Origin: Synechococcus sp. Tobar12-5m-g
Lineage (GTDB): Bacteria; Cyanobacteriota; Cyanobacteriia; PCC-6307; Cyanobiaceae
DNA: 64,000 nucleotides
Direction of reading: 5' to 3'
Assembly (NCBI RefSeq): GCF_024345415.1
Contig: NZ_JAGQBB010000012.1
Coordinates: 30,912-94,911, forward strand
Shown: positions 7,784 through 16,232 of the stretch, piece by piece
Position numbering within the stretch: position 1 is the stretch's first letter
How the letters are laid out: every line of letters starts with the position of its first letter
The notes under the pieces: model-generated
Told to the model about the DNA's origin: nothing
Databases searched by the model: none
Seen by the model: the letters and a program-made list of their open reading frames with translations, nothing else
Made by a program: the position numbers and the translations under genes

Positions 7784-7816
7784 GCCTGTGGGGGTCCGGA
7801 ACCCTGCGCCGGGCAG

Positions 7817-9070
7817 CTATGACGCCAGCCTGGGGAGCTGCGGCTCCGCCGCCGTTGGCACCCCTGCAGCCGCCCGTGGCACGGGCAGCGCCTCCCCGGC
7901 CGCATCGAAGAAGCGCCAGCCGCTCGGGTCCAGCTCCAGATGCACGGTCTGGCCCGGCACCACCTGCTGGGCCGGGTCGGCGCGCAGCTGTACCAGGTGG
8001 CTGCCATCGAGCAGCCGACACCTGACCAGCAGTTCATTGCCGAGGGCTTCCAGGTGGGTCACCTCGGCCTGGATGTTGCGGTTGGTGGCGGGGGCCAGCT
8101 TGAGGTGCTCGGGCCGCAGGCCGCCGGTGAGTGCCGGGGCGCCGAAGCGCTCGGCATGGGCGGCCAGGGCGGCGGCCATCGGCCCCTCCACCAGGAAGCG
8201 CCGGCTGCCCAGCTGGATGTGTTCGCCTCCAACGGCAAGCACCGGCAGCAGGTTCATCGGCGGGCTGCCGATGAACTGGGCCACGAACAGGTTGGAGGGC
8301 CAGTTGTAGAGCTCCAGCGGTGTGCCCAGCTGCTGCAGCCGGCCGGCGTTGAGCACGGCGATCCGGTGCCCCATCGTCATCGCCTCCACCTGGTCGTGGG
8401 TGACGTAGAGGGTGGTGGTGCCGAGCTGCCTCTGCAGCGCCACGATCTGGGCCCGGGTGCCCGTGCGCAGCTTGGCGTCGAGGTTGCTGAGCGGCTCATC
8501 CATCAGGAACACGGCCGGCTGCCGGGCGATGGCGCGGCCCAGGGCCACCCGCTGCTTCTGGCCACCGGAGAGCTCCTTGGGCAGCCGATCGAGCAGGGGG
8601 GTGAGCTCCAGCTGCTCGGCCACCGCGGCGATCCGGGCGGCGATGCGGGATTCACGCGCCGAGGGCAGTCGCAGCCCCGGCGGCAGGGGGCGGCTGAGCC
8701 GGTGCAGGCTGTCCTGGAGCTGCTGGGGCAGGCTGCGGGGACGGCTGCGGCGCAGGCCGAAGCCGATGTTGTCCGCCACGCTCAGGTGGGGATAGAGCGC
8801 ATAGCTCTGGAACACCATCGCCACATCCCGCTTGGCCGGCCGCAACCCGCTCACCTCCCGGTCACCCACGATCACGGCGCCACTGCTGGGGGTTTCGAGG
8901 CCGGCCAGGATGCGCAGCAGGGTGCTCTTGCCGCAGCCCGATGGCCCCACCAGCACGAGGAACTCTCCGTCGTTGACGGTGAGATCGAGCTGGCGCAGCA
9001 CCTCCACGGGTGCGCTTCCCCGCCGGGGCGGGAAGGTTTTGCTGACCTGCTCGAAGCGAACCTCTGCCAA
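7817..9070 (-). CDS. ABC transporter ATP-binding protein, MalK/UgpC/GgtA-like
   Basis: A 417-residue ATPase of the carbohydrate-uptake subfamily. Walker [10 protein letters not shown] is near residue 43; the Q-loop [12 protein letters not shown], signature LSGGQKQR, Walker [16 protein letters not shown] and switch [11 protein letters not shown] follow. The C-terminal third is the regulatory OB-fold (TOBE) domain typical of MalK-type proteins. An insertion of about 40 residues (around [20 protein letters not shown]) separates Q-loop and signature. No permease or binding-protein gene is adjacent, so it must serve components encoded elsewhere. In cyanobacteria such ATPases import glucosylglycerol or other sugars; the substrate here is not determined. 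It is divergent from obg. Confidence 0.88.
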   Translation of the reverse strand: MAEVRFEQVSKTFPPRRGSAPVEVLRQLDLTVNDGEFLVLVGPSGCGKSTLLRILAGLETPSSGAVIVGDREVSGLRPAKRDVAMVFQSYALYPHLSVADNIGFGLRRSRPRSLPQQLQDSLHRLSRPLPPGLRLPSARESRIAARIAAVAEQLELTPLLDRLPKELSGGQKQRVALGRAIARQPAVFLMDEPLSNLDAKLRTGTRAQIVALQRQLGTTTLYVTHDQVEAMTMGHRIAVLNAGRLQQLGTPLELYNWPSNLFVAQFIGSPPMNLLPVLAVGGEHIQLGSRRFLVEGPMAAALAAHAERFGAPALTGGLRPEHLKLAPATNRNIQAEVTHLEALGNELLVRCRLLDGSHLVQLRADPAQQVVPGQTVHLELDPSGWRFFDAAGEALPVPRAAAGVPTAAEPQLPRLAS

Positions 9071-9091
9071 GACAGGCCCCCAGACCAGGCG

Positions 9092-9097
9092 ATCCTA
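9092..9097 (-). promoter_or_regulatory. Putative -10 box (TAGGAT) of the ABC ATPase gene
   Basis: TAGGAT on the minus strand, 22 nt before the ATPase start. It lies within GATCCTAAGG, which also occurs identically between pheT and rpmG (60784-60793). Confidence 0.42.
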
Positions 9098-9101
9098 AGG
9101 T
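9096..9101 (+). promoter_or_regulatory. Putative -10 box (TAAGGT) of obg
   Basis: TAAGGT on the plus strand, 36 nt before the obg TTG, overlapping the opposing TAGGAT box. The two divergent promoters would compete for polymerase. Confidence 0.28.
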
Positions 9102-9136
9102 TGGCCTCTCACCTGGCCTGCGCTCCCAGCTCTCCC

Positions 9137-10129
9137 TTGCAGTTCATCGATCAAGCCCGCATCGCGGTCCAGGGGGGCCGCGGCGGCGACGGCATCGTGG
9201 CCTTCAGGCGCGAGAAGTACGTGCCCGCCGGTGGACCCTCCGGCGGCGACGGCGGCCATGGCGGCGCCATCTGGCTGCAGGCCGACCCCAACCTGCAGAC
9301 CCTGCTCGACTTCAAGTACAAGCGCCTGTTCGCCGCCCCCGAGGGCCGCCGCGGTGGGCCGAACCGCAGCTCGGGCGCCGGCGGCGACGACCTGGTGGTG
9401 CGGGTGCCCTGCGGCACCGAGGTGCGCGACCAGGACAGCCTGGCCTTGCTGGGTGACCTCACCGAGCCTGGGGATCGGCTGCGGGTGGCGGCCGGCGGCC
9501 GGGGCGGCCTCGGCAACGCCCATTACCTCAGCAACCGCAACCGGGCCCCGGAAAAGTTCACCGAAGGCAAAGACGGCGAGAGCCGCCAGATCCAGTTGGA
9601 ACTCAAGCTGCTGGCCGAAGTGGGCATCATCGGCCTGCCCAACGCCGGCAAGAGCACCCTGATCAGCGTGCTGTCAGCCGCCAAGCCGAAGATCGCCGAC
9701 TACCCCTTCACCACCCTGGTGCCCAACCTCGGTGTGGTGCGGCGGCCCAGCGGCGATGGCACCGTGTTCGCCGACATCCCGGGCCTGATTGCCGGTGCCG
9801 CCCTGGGGGCGGGCCTCGGCCACGACTTTCTTCGTCACATCGAGCGCACACGGCTGCTGGTGCACCTGGTGGATGTGTCCAGCCCCGATGTGGTGGCCGA
9901 CCTGGAGGTGGTGCAGGCGGAACTGGAGGCCTACGGCCATGGCCTCAAGGACCGGCCGCGGCTGCTGGCCCTCAACAAGATTGAATTGGTGGACGACGAG
10001 GCGCTCGACTTGGCCAGGCAGGCGCTCGAGAACCGCTGGGGAGCGGAGGTGAGGCTGATCTCCGCCGCAACGCGTCAGGGGCTGGATTCCCTGTTGGCCG
10101 CCGTCTGGGAGCAGCTGGGGATCAGCTGA
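9137..10129 (+). CDS. obg: Obg/CgtA family GTPase
   Basis: A 330-residue ribosome-associated GTPase involved in late 50S assembly. The glycine-rich Obg fold fills residues 1-~158 ([20 protein letters not shown] at the start). The G domain follows with G1 GLPNAGKST (about 166-174), G3 DIPGLI, and G4 NKIE. It stops at WEQLGIS without the extra C-terminal OCT domain. The frame stays open far upstream, but homologues begin at (M)QFIDQAR, so the TTG at 9137 was chosen. It is convergent with the CP12-like gene. Confidence 0.94.
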   Translation: MQFIDQARIAVQGGRGGDGIVAFRREKYVPAGGPSGGDGGHGGAIWLQADPNLQTLLDFKYKRLFAAPEGRRGGPNRSSGAGGDDLVVRVPCGTEVRDQDSLALLGDLTEPGDRLRVAAGGRGGLGNAHYLSNRNRAPEKFTEGKDGESRQIQLELKLLAEVGIIGLPNAGKSTLISVLSAAKPKIADYPFTTLVPNLGVVRRPSGDGTVFADIPGLIAGAALGAGLGHDFLRHIERTRLLVHLVDVSSPDVVADLEVVQAELEAYGHGLKDRPRLLALNKIELVDDEALDLARQALENRWGAEVRLISAATRQGLDSLLAAVWEQLGIS

Positions 10130-10152
10130 TCAGCCCCTTCCGGTGAAGCGGC

Positions 10153-10371
10153 TCAATCGTCATACACCCGGCATTCCGGGGCTTCGGGGTTGAGGTCGCA
10201 GTAGACCTCGAGGGCACTGGGATCGTGGCTGTCTTCGGGATGGTGCTCCTTGTACTCCTGCAAGGACTTCAGTTCATCCTCGAGGTGGCCGAGCTTGGCC
10301 TTGTCGCCCACGGCCTTGGCGGTTTCGAGTTCGATCTGATCCTTGAGGATGTGCTCGTCGATGGAGTTCAT
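10153..10371 (-). CDS. CP12-domain protein lacking the N-terminal cysteine pair
   Basis: A 72-residue acidic protein whose end, ALEVYCDLNPEAPECRVYDD, is the C-terminal CP12 signature with its two cysteines (GAPDH-binding loop in canonical CP12). The first ~50 residues (IDEHILKDQIELETAKAVGD onward) have no cysteine and lack the AWDxVEEL core. Canonical CP12 uses the N-terminal half with PRK to form the dark-inactivated GAPDH-CP12-PRK complex. A GTG at 10410 would add 13 residues; the ATG at 10371 is preferred because conserved character starts there, without a convincing ribosome binding site for either. Convergent with obg. Confidence 0.78.
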   Translation of the reverse strand: MNSIDEHILKDQIELETAKAVGDKAKLGHLEDELKSLQEYKEHHPEDSHDPSALEVYCDLNPEAPECRVYDD

Positions 10372-10460
10372 AGGAAGGCCGGGCTGCATCAACCGGATCT
10401 TTTCAGCCACACCCTACGGACCACCCAGGGACAACCAGCGGGTTTGTGGGCTGGAGCTGA

Positions 10461-12416
10461 TCAAGACGGCCGGTCGCTGAGCTCCAGCCAGCGCTCTTCC
10501 CCCTGGTGAATGCGGGCCGCCAGGCTGGCCAGCTCCCGGGTGAGGAGATCAAGGCGGCCATGGTCACCGCCACCTCCTGCCGCCAGCTCACGCTCCAGGC
10601 GGTGCCGCTGCGCTTCCCAGTCGGGCAGGTGGCCCTCCAGCTCCTTGAGTTCGCGGTCTTCCCTGTAGCTGCGCCGCCGAGCTGCCTGTGGGGGAAGGGC
10701 CTGGCCTGCCTGCGGCGGCGGGGGGAGGGTCTGTCCAGCGCTGGATGGCTGCTTGGTGGGCGGTGCCGCGGGTGGTTTGGCTTGCGGTTTGGCCGTGACG
10801 GCCTGCTCCAGGTAGGCGCTGTAGTTACCCTCGAAGCGCTTGAGTTCGCCGGCCTCGAAGCTGAACAGCCGGTCCACGGTGCGATCAAGGAAGTAGCGGT
10901 CGTGGGAGACCACCACCACGCAGCCGCGGAAGTCCTCCAGGAAATCTTCGAGCACGGTGAGGGTGTGAACGTCGAGGTCGTTGGTGGGCTCGTCAAGCAG
11001 CAGCACGTTGGGCGCCTGGATCAGCAGGCGGCAGAGGGCCAGCCGCCGCCGCTCGCCGCCGGAGAGCTTGCTGATCGGGCTGTGCTGCTGGGCCGGCGGG
11101 AACAGGAACCGCTCCAGCAGCTGGGAGGCGCTCACCTGCACACCGCCCAGGTCGATCTGGCTGGCGGCTTCCTTGACGAAATCGATCACCTTGCGCTCCA
11201 TCCCCTTGCCGGCCACCAGATCACCGCTCTGCTGGTCGAAGTAGGCCAGCTGCACCGTGCTGCCCAGCTCCAGGCGGCCCTCCTGGGGCTGGCGCCGACC
11301 GGCGATCAGATCCAGCAGGGTCGATTTCCCAGAGCCGTTCGGGCCGATGATCCCCACCCGGTCCTCGGGGCTGAAGTCGTAGCTGAAGTTGCGCAGCAGG
11401 GGCCGCTCGCTGCCCGGCGCGCAGAACGTCACGTTCTCAGCGGTGATGGCCCGCTTGCCGATGCGGCGGCTGGCGGTGGCGAGGCTGAGCTCCCCTTTGG
11501 CCTGGCGCACCGGCGCTTCCCGCATCGCCTCGATTCGCTGGATCCGGGCCTTCTGCTTGGTGCTGCGCGCCTGGGGACCACGGCTGAGCCATTCCAGTTC
11601 GCGCCGCAGGGCCCCCTTGAACTTGGCGGCGCTGGCGGCCTCGGCCGCTTCCTCACCCGCCTTGATCTGCAGGTAGGCGGCGTAATTGCCGGGGTAGCTG
11701 CGGGCCTCGCCCCGCTCCACCTCCACGATGCGGCTGGTCACCCGATCCAGGAAGTAACGGTCGTGGGTGACTAGCACCAGGGCGCCGCGGAAGCGCTCCA
11801 GGTGGCCCTGCAGCCATTCGATGCAGACCGCATCGAGGTGGTTGGTGGGCTCATCGAGCAGAAGCACATCCGGCTCGGCCACCAGGGCCGAGGCGAGGGC
11901 CAGCCGCTTGCGGTAGCCACCCGAGAGCTCGCCCACCAGCCGCTGGGTGTCGTGGATGCCCAGGCGCTCGAGCACCTGGCGGCACTGCTGCTCCAGCCCC
12001 CAGGCGTTGGCCTGGTCGAGGCCGGCGCTGAGCTCGCCCAGCTCCGCCAGCAGGGTGTCGTGGTGGGGATCCTCGGGGTCGCCCTGGTGAGCCAGGGCCT
12101 CACTCACCAGCGTGAAGCGCCGCAGCAACTCCATCTTCTCTCCGCTGCCCTGGAACACCTGCTCCAGCACGGTGCGCTGCGGATCGAGCTCCGGGTCCTG
12201 GGACACCAGCACCACCTTCAGCTTCGTGGAGCAGCGCCGTTCGCCCTCGCCCGGCGGCTCCTGGCCGGCCAGCAGCTTGAGCAGGGTGGATTTGCCGGCC
12301 CCGTTGGGGCCGATCAGGCCGAGCCGCTCACGCTCACCCACGTGCAGGGTGAGGTCGCGGAAGAGGGTGCGGATGCCGAAGTCCTTTCCGACTCCCACCA
12401 GGCTGATCAGACTCAC
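10461..12416 (-). CDS. uup: ABC-F family ATPase, Uup-like
   Basis: A 651-residue soluble protein with two ATP-binding domains and no membrane segment. Domain 1 has Walker A GPNGAGKST, signature LSGGYRKR and Walker B VLLLDEPTNHLDA. Domain 2 has Walker A GPNGSGKST, signature LSGGERRR and VLLLDEPTNDLDV. A Pro/Gln-rich linker and a C-terminal coiled coil resemble Uup, which is tied to ribosome or branched-DNA functions. The frame is open far upstream, but the GTG at 12416 overlaps the stop of the DUF2301 gene (GTGA) and precedes the first beta strand (LISLVGVGKDF), so it is taken as the start. Confidence 0.9.
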   Translation of the reverse strand: MSLISLVGVGKDFGIRTLFRDLTLHVGERERLGLIGPNGAGKSTLLKLLAGQEPPGEGERRCSTKLKVVLVSQDPELDPQRTVLEQVFQGSGEKMELLRRFTLVSEALAHQGDPEDPHHDTLLAELGELSAGLDQANAWGLEQQCRQVLERLGIHDTQRLVGELSGGYRKRLALASALVAEPDVLLLDEPTNHLDAVCIEWLQGHLERFRGALVLVTHDRYFLDRVTSRIVEVERGEARSYPGNYAAYLQIKAGEEAAEAASAAKFKGALRRELEWLSRGPQARSTKQKARIQRIEAMREAPVRQAKGELSLATASRRIGKRAITAENVTFCAPGSERPLLRNFSYDFSPEDRVGIIGPNGSGKSTLLDLIAGRRQPQEGRLELGSTVQLAYFDQQSGDLVAGKGMERKVIDFVKEAASQIDLGGVQVSASQLLERFLFPPAQQHSPISKLSGGERRRLALCRLLIQAPNVLLLDEPTNDLDVHTLTVLEDFLEDFRGCVVVVSHDRYFLDRTVDRLFSFEAGELKRFEGNYSAYLEQAVTAKPQAKPPAAPPTKQPSSAGQTLPPPPQAGQALPPQAARRRSYREDRELKELEGHLPDWEAQRHRLERELAAGGGGDHGRLDLLTRELASLAARIHQGEERWLELSDRPS

Positions 12417-13126
12417 GCGTTCGACGGCCGGTTCTGGCTCTCCAGGTAAGCAAACACGCTCTTGTCGCCCACGTCGGCCGCCGCCGGCATCGGGAACTTG
12501 CGCAGGCACAGCACCAGCAGCAGGGCCGTTTGCACCGCCAGCAGGGTGAAGGTGGTGGGGCCGTCGAGCAGGCCGGCCAGCCGGCCCAGCAGCGTGGCCG
12601 GCAGCAGGAGGGTGACGCCGATCGCCTCGGGCCGCTGGAAGCAGAAGAACTCCTTGAAGCCGATGCCGGCCAGGGCGGCGAAGAACGGCCCCACCGCCCA
12701 GATCCAGCGGGAGTCCGCCGCCAGGGCGGGAAGCATGGCGTTGGCACCCACCCGGGCGGCGAGCACCAGGCCACCGGCGCAGCCCAGCAGCCAGAAGAGC
12801 TGCAGGGCCCGGTGCAGCGGCCGCAGGTAGATGTGGATCCAGAGCAGGGCCAACCCCAGGCCCACCGCCATCACCAGCAGCCAGGGCCACAGGGGTGTGC
12901 CATCCCCGAAGCTGCGCCACTGCCAGAGCAGGGCCGCCTCGCCCACCCCCACCGCCAGCAGGGCGAGGCGGTAGCCCAGCACCTCGCGCCGGTCGGTGGC
13001 GTCGATCGTGAAGGGGCCATAGACCCCCTCGAACACCGGATCGCCCTGGGCCGGATCGTGGTTCAGAGGGCGTGTGGTCGAGCCGGTCATCGGGTCGGGC
13101 ATCGGATGGGTCTTCGCCTTCATCAT
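12413..13126 (-). CDS. DUF2301-family integral membrane protein
   Basis: About 237 residues. A ~55-residue soluble N-terminus including GVYGPFTIDATDRREVLGYR precedes some six to seven hydrophobic helices, with a conserved-looking GIGFKEFFCFQRPEA loop. This layout matches the cyanobacterial DUF2301 family, whose function is unknown. ATG at 13126 was chosen because it overlaps the stop of the upstream gene (ATGA); a GTG at 13147 and later ATGs are alternatives. It is coupled to the ABC-F gene by a 4-bp overlap. Confidence 0.8.
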   Translation of the reverse strand: MMKAKTHPMPDPMTGSTTRPLNHDPAQGDPVFEGVYGPFTIDATDRREVLGYRLALLAVGVGEAALLWQWRSFGDGTPLWPWLLVMAVGLGLALLWIHIYLRPLHRALQLFWLLGCAGGLVLAARVGANAMLPALAADSRWIWAVGPFFAALAGIGFKEFFCFQRPEAIGVTLLLPATLLGRLAGLLDGPTTFTLLAVQTALLLVLCLRKFPMPAAADVGDKSVFAYLESQNRPSNA

Positions 13127-14088
13127 GGCGGGGCCTTGGAGGGGCACCCACCCACCAGGGTGGCCAGATCAGGGCCGGCCGGAACGATGCCGGAGGGTTG
13201 GAGGGGGAAGAGCGCCCCGAAGTAATCGCGCCGCCACGCTTCGGGGAAGCAGGTGTCGGCCACGCCGCCGAGGCCGAAGAAGCGCCGTCGCCAGTCCCAG
13301 AGGGCGGGGAACTGCCAGAGCGGCCGCCGGGAGCAGCCGAACAGGGGGGCATAGACGAGCTCCAGCCGAATCAGGGTGGGGAACAGCACCACATCGGCAA
13401 GGGTGAGCTGATCGCCGCAGAGCCAGGGGCCGCCGCCGGCGAGGGCCTGCTCCATCGCATCGAACCCCGCGAACAGCTCCACTTCGGCCTTGTCGTACGC
13501 CGCCTGATTCCGCGCGAAGCCACACCGGTAGACCCCATCGTTCACGGCATCCTGGAGTCGCACGCGCCACTGGCCGATTGCCTCGGCCCGCTCGGCGGGT
13601 TCCAGATCGGGTGCCGCCGCCGCCGGCCAGCGGTTGAGCAGTTCGATCAGCCGGGCGCTTTCGTTCACGACGATCCGCTGCTCCCGGCGGTCGTAGAGCA
13701 CCGGCACGGTGGCCCGGGCCCGGGGGTCGCTGCCGCAGCGGCGGTACAGGTCGATCAGGGCCGTGGCCCCCTCGAATGGTTCGGCGAACCGCCAGCGGCC
13801 CGCCTTCGGGTCCGGCTCCACCACCACCAGCTCGATCGACTCCCCCAGGCCCCGGAGCGTCCAGACCAGCCAGGCTCGGTGGGCCCAGGGGCAGCTGCGC
13901 CCCACGATCAGCACATGGCCGCCGGGCTGCCCGGCGCTGGCTGGAAGCTCGGGGGATGCGCTGAAGGCCGCCACCGGGCGGCGGTAGTTCCCCTGGGTAT
14001 CGGCGGGCCCAAGGCCGCCCATCAGCTGCAGCCATTGCCAGTGCCACGCCTGGCGGACGGCGGCGACCACGGGGGGAGGGATGGCCAT
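13123..14088 (-). CDS. Glutathione S-transferase, glutathionyl-hydroquinone reductase (ECM4/YqjG) type
   Basis: A 321-residue protein. A thioredoxin-fold domain contains the catalytic-cysteine motif RSCPWAHRAWL, the signature of Xi-class GSTs that reduce glutathionyl-hydroquinones. An all-helical C-terminal domain follows, with PWLCGDQLTLADVVLFPTLI. The ATG at 14088 gives a normal family length; an open extension upstream looks non-coding and would run antisense into the next gene. It is divergent from the aspartoacylase-like gene, the coding regions being about 100 bp apart. Confidence 0.86.
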   Translation of the reverse strand: MAIPPPVVAAVRQAWHWQWLQLMGGLGPADTQGNYRRPVAAFSASPELPASAGQPGGHVLIVGRSCPWAHRAWLVWTLRGLGESIELVVVEPDPKAGRWRFAEPFEGATALIDLYRRCGSDPRARATVPVLYDRREQRIVVNESARLIELLNRWPAAAAPDLEPAERAEAIGQWRVRLQDAVNDGVYRCGFARNQAAYDKAEVELFAGFDAMEQALAGGGPWLCGDQLTLADVVLFPTLIRLELVYAPLFGCSRRPLWQFPALWDWRRRFFGLGGVADTCFPEAWRRDYFGALFPLQPSGIVPAGPDLATLVGGCPSKAPP

Positions 14089-14188
14089 GGCGCTCTGCGG
14101 CGGACCCCTCAACTCTGGAACCTCCAGGGGCGGACCTGCCAGGCTGGCTGCGGGCCGGCACAGGATGGCGATGGCAGCAGACGGGGGG

Positions 14189-15127
14189 ATGGCCGCGGGC
14201 AGGGTGCTGGTGGTGGCCGGCACCCATGGCAACGAACGCAACGCCCCCTGGTTGCTGGAGCACTGGCGCCAGCAGCCCGCCGCTTTGGAGGCCAGCGCCC
14301 TGGCCCTGGAGCTGGCGATCGGCAATCCGGCCGCCCTGGCCGCCGGGGTCCGCTACATCCAGCGGGACCTGAACCGCTCCTTTTCCCTGTCCCTGCTCGA
14401 TGATCCTGGCCGGGAGGAGCTGGAGGTGCAGCGGGCCCGGCAGCTGATCGCGGCCCATGGCCCCGGCGGTACCAGCCCCTGCCCCGTGGTGCTGGATCTG
14501 CACAGCACCACAGCGGCGATGGGCAATTCCCTGGTGCTCTATGGCCGCCGCCCGGCGGATCTGGCCCTGGCGGCGGGCATCCAAAGCCTCCTGGGCCTGC
14601 CGATCTACCTGCACGAGGCGGATGCGGCCCAGAGTGGCTTTCTGGTGGAGCAGTGGCCCTGCGGCCTTGTGATCGAGGTGGGGCCGGTGCCCCAGGGGGT
14701 GATCACCGCCACGGTCTGCCGCCAGACCCAGCTGGCCGTCGAGGCTGCCCTCGCCGTGCTGGCCGCGGCCCGTGCCGGCCGGTTGCGCCTGCCATCCACC
14801 CTGGTGGTGCACTGCCACGCGGGCAGCCTCGATCTGCCCCGCCACAGCGATGGCCGGCCGGCCGCCTGCCTGCACCCCCTGCGCCAGCACCGCGACTGGC
14901 AGCCCCTCCATCCCGGCGCCCCCCTGTTTCTCTGCCCGGACGGCACCACCACCTGCCAGGCGGCCACGGCTAAATCGCCGCTGTGGCCGGTGTTCATCAA
15001 CGAGGCCGCCTACGGCGAGAAGGGCATTGCCCTGAGTGTCACCCGCCGAGAGCAGTGGTCCTGCCAGCCCAGTTGGGCGGAGGCGCTGGTGGCGTTGTGC
15101 GAGGGCCTGGCGCTCAGGGCGCCATGA
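14189..15127 (+). CDS. Aspartoacylase/succinylglutamate desuccinylase-family hydrolase
   Basis: A 312-residue zinc-carboxypeptidase-fold protein. Metal ligands are the His and Glu of AGTHGNERN near the N-terminus and the His of VLDLHSTTAAMGN; RDLNRSF matches the substrate-binding Arg/Asn motif, and VIEVGPVPQGV carries the likely general-base Glu. Family members hydrolyse N-acyl amino acids such as N-acetylaspartate; the cyanobacterial substrate is uncertain. Start choice is soft: ATGs at 14165 and 14171 are also in frame. 14189 was chosen so that the protein opens with the first beta strand. Confidence 0.85.
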   Translation: MAAGRVLVVAGTHGNERNAPWLLEHWRQQPAALEASALALELAIGNPAALAAGVRYIQRDLNRSFSLSLLDDPGREELEVQRARQLIAAHGPGGTSPCPVVLDLHSTTAAMGNSLVLYGRRPADLALAAGIQSLLGLPIYLHEADAAQSGFLVEQWPCGLVIEVGPVPQGVITATVCRQTQLAVEAALAVLAAARAGRLRLPSTLVVHCHAGSLDLPRHSDGRPAACLHPLRQHRDWQPLHPGAPLFLCPDGTTTCQAATAKSPLWPVFINEAAYGEKGIALSVTRREQWSCQPSWAEALVALCEGLALRAP

Positions 15128-15521
15128 CCCGGATCGGGCCGTTGTAAACGACCGCCAGGATGGAGCGGCCATCCGGGGAGACCCGGAGCTCCGTTTCCAC
15201 CGTGGCCGGCAGGTTCAGCTGCTGCCAGCCGGGGGGCCCGCCCTTGAACCGGAACAGGATGCCCTGGTCGCTCGATTCGACGATGCAGTTGCCGGCGGCC
15301 CGGTCGAACATGCAGGCGGCTGGCCGATAGACGTTGAGCCCGCCATTGAGCTTCTCCGCCTTCATCCGGGCCAGGTTGGTGGCGCGCTGCAAGTTGAAGG
15401 GAAAATCGGCCTGGGCCCAGGCCGATGTGCCCGCCAAGGACGAGGCCCCCGCAATCGTGATGGCGCTGATCAAGCCGAAGCAGGCGCGGAGCAACGGGCG
15501 CTGGAGGGGGAAGTCAGCCAC
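15114..15521 (-). CDS. Small exported protein of unknown function
   Basis: A 135-residue protein with a Sec-type signal peptide (hydrophobic core LLRACFGLISAITIAGASSL, probable cleavage after SAWA). The mature part is basic at first (RATNLARMKAEKLNGGLNVY) and ends in a beta-rich segment (SILAVVYNGPIRVM). It has a cysteine pair at CMFDRAAGNC that could form a disulfide. GTG at 15521 overlaps the end of the lipoprotein gene by 8 bp, so the two are likely coupled. Its 3' end overlaps the end of the aspartoacylase-like gene by 14 bp. I do not recognise the family. Confidence 0.66.
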   Translation of the reverse strand: MADFPLQRPLLRACFGLISAITIAGASSLAGTSAWAQADFPFNLQRATNLARMKAEKLNGGLNVYRPAACMFDRAAGNCIVESSDQGILFRFKGGPPGWQQLNLPATVETELRVSPDGRSILAVVYNGPIRVMAP

Positions 15522-15858
15522 AGGCCCAGGTGCCCTGCTCCTTGGTGCAGGGCAGGTCGCTGCTGCTGCCGTCGGCCCAATAAATCCGTAGCCGGTCATC
15601 GGCGCTGCCCATGCGGAAGGTGAGTGACTTGACAACACCGGCAGGTGGTTTGCCGGCAGGGTCAGCGGCATTGGTTCCTGCCGGGCTGGCCAGGCGTTGC
15701 TCCACCTGCTGCAGTCGCTGCTCGAGTTGATCGATGCGTTTGCTCTGGGGGTCAGACTTTCCCCAGCATCCTCCCAAAGTGAAGGCGAGAACCAAGGATC
15801 CGACGGCGGCCAGGCTGGTTGTGCCGCCGCCGCGACAAACAGGGAATCGGAACGGCAT
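15514..15858 (-). CDS. Small predicted lipoprotein with a coiled coil
   Basis: A 114-residue protein with a lipoprotein signal peptide (hydrophobic stretch, then LGGC as lipobox). A heptad-like segment, KRIDQLEQRLQQVEQRLA, suggests a short trimeric or dimeric coiled coil. A small C-terminal domain with two cysteines (LPCTKEQGTWACG) follows. Probably anchored in the membrane facing the periplasm. It precedes another exported protein with overlap, suggesting that the two envelope proteins work together. Family unknown. Confidence 0.68.
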   Translation of the reverse strand: MPFRFPVCRGGGTTSLAAVGSLVLAFTLGGCWGKSDPQSKRIDQLEQRLQQVEQRLASPAGTNAADPAGKPPAGVVKSLTFRMGSADDRLRIYWADGSSSDLPCTKEQGTWACG

Positions 15859-15903
15859 CGCCGCACCAGGGCCAGGGGAACCCTGTACTCCTAGCAGCGC
15901 ACT

Positions 15904-16041
15904 TCAGGTGTTGGCCAGCCGCTCACTCCAGTACACGACAGCCCCTTGCTGCTCGAGTTGGTTGCGACGAACCCGGGCTTGATGGAACGGGACGGTTTCC
16001 GAAGACCGACTACCGCGGAGATCCCAACAGATCAGCACCAT
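15904..16041 (-). CDS. Possible 45-residue protein upstream of the lipoprotein gene
   Basis: ATG at 16041 opens a 45-codon frame reading MVLICWDLRGSRS at the start and RRNQLEQQGAVVYWSERLAN at the end. Codon use is normal for this genome and the product looks protein-like (alternating charged helix, aromatic tail). It lies 45 bp upstream of the lipoprotein start on the same strand. No clear ribosome binding site. Unrecognised; it may be a real short gene or chance. Confidence 0.4.
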   Translation of the reverse strand: MVLICWDLRGSRSSETVPFHQARVRRNQLEQQGAVVYWSERLANT

Positions 16042-16232
16042 GGAGGACCAAGACAGATTCAGAAGACAACCTTAAGAAGCCTTTGTGCTTTCAAGCACAG
16101 TTCGTGGGCAAGACGTGACATTCGGCCATCCATGGCCTGGCCTTGGCGCGGGTTACTCCATCCTCCTGCCACCTGGCTTCCGGTTCGATCGGGGTGATCG
16201 TGCTGTGGAATGGTTCAACCCGAGGAGCGACC

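Noticed and set aside
7940..9136. N-terminal extension of obg by about 400 codons
   Set aside because: It lies antisense to the ABC ATPase and homologues of Obg start at the QFIDQAR segment.
12417..13352. N-terminal extension of the ABC-F gene
   Set aside because: It runs out of frame through the DUF2301 gene and has Gly/Pro/Arg-rich non-protein-like sequence.
13169..15172. 667-codon minus-strand frame
   Set aside because: Antisense to the aspartoacylase-like gene and a shifted frame of the GST gene.
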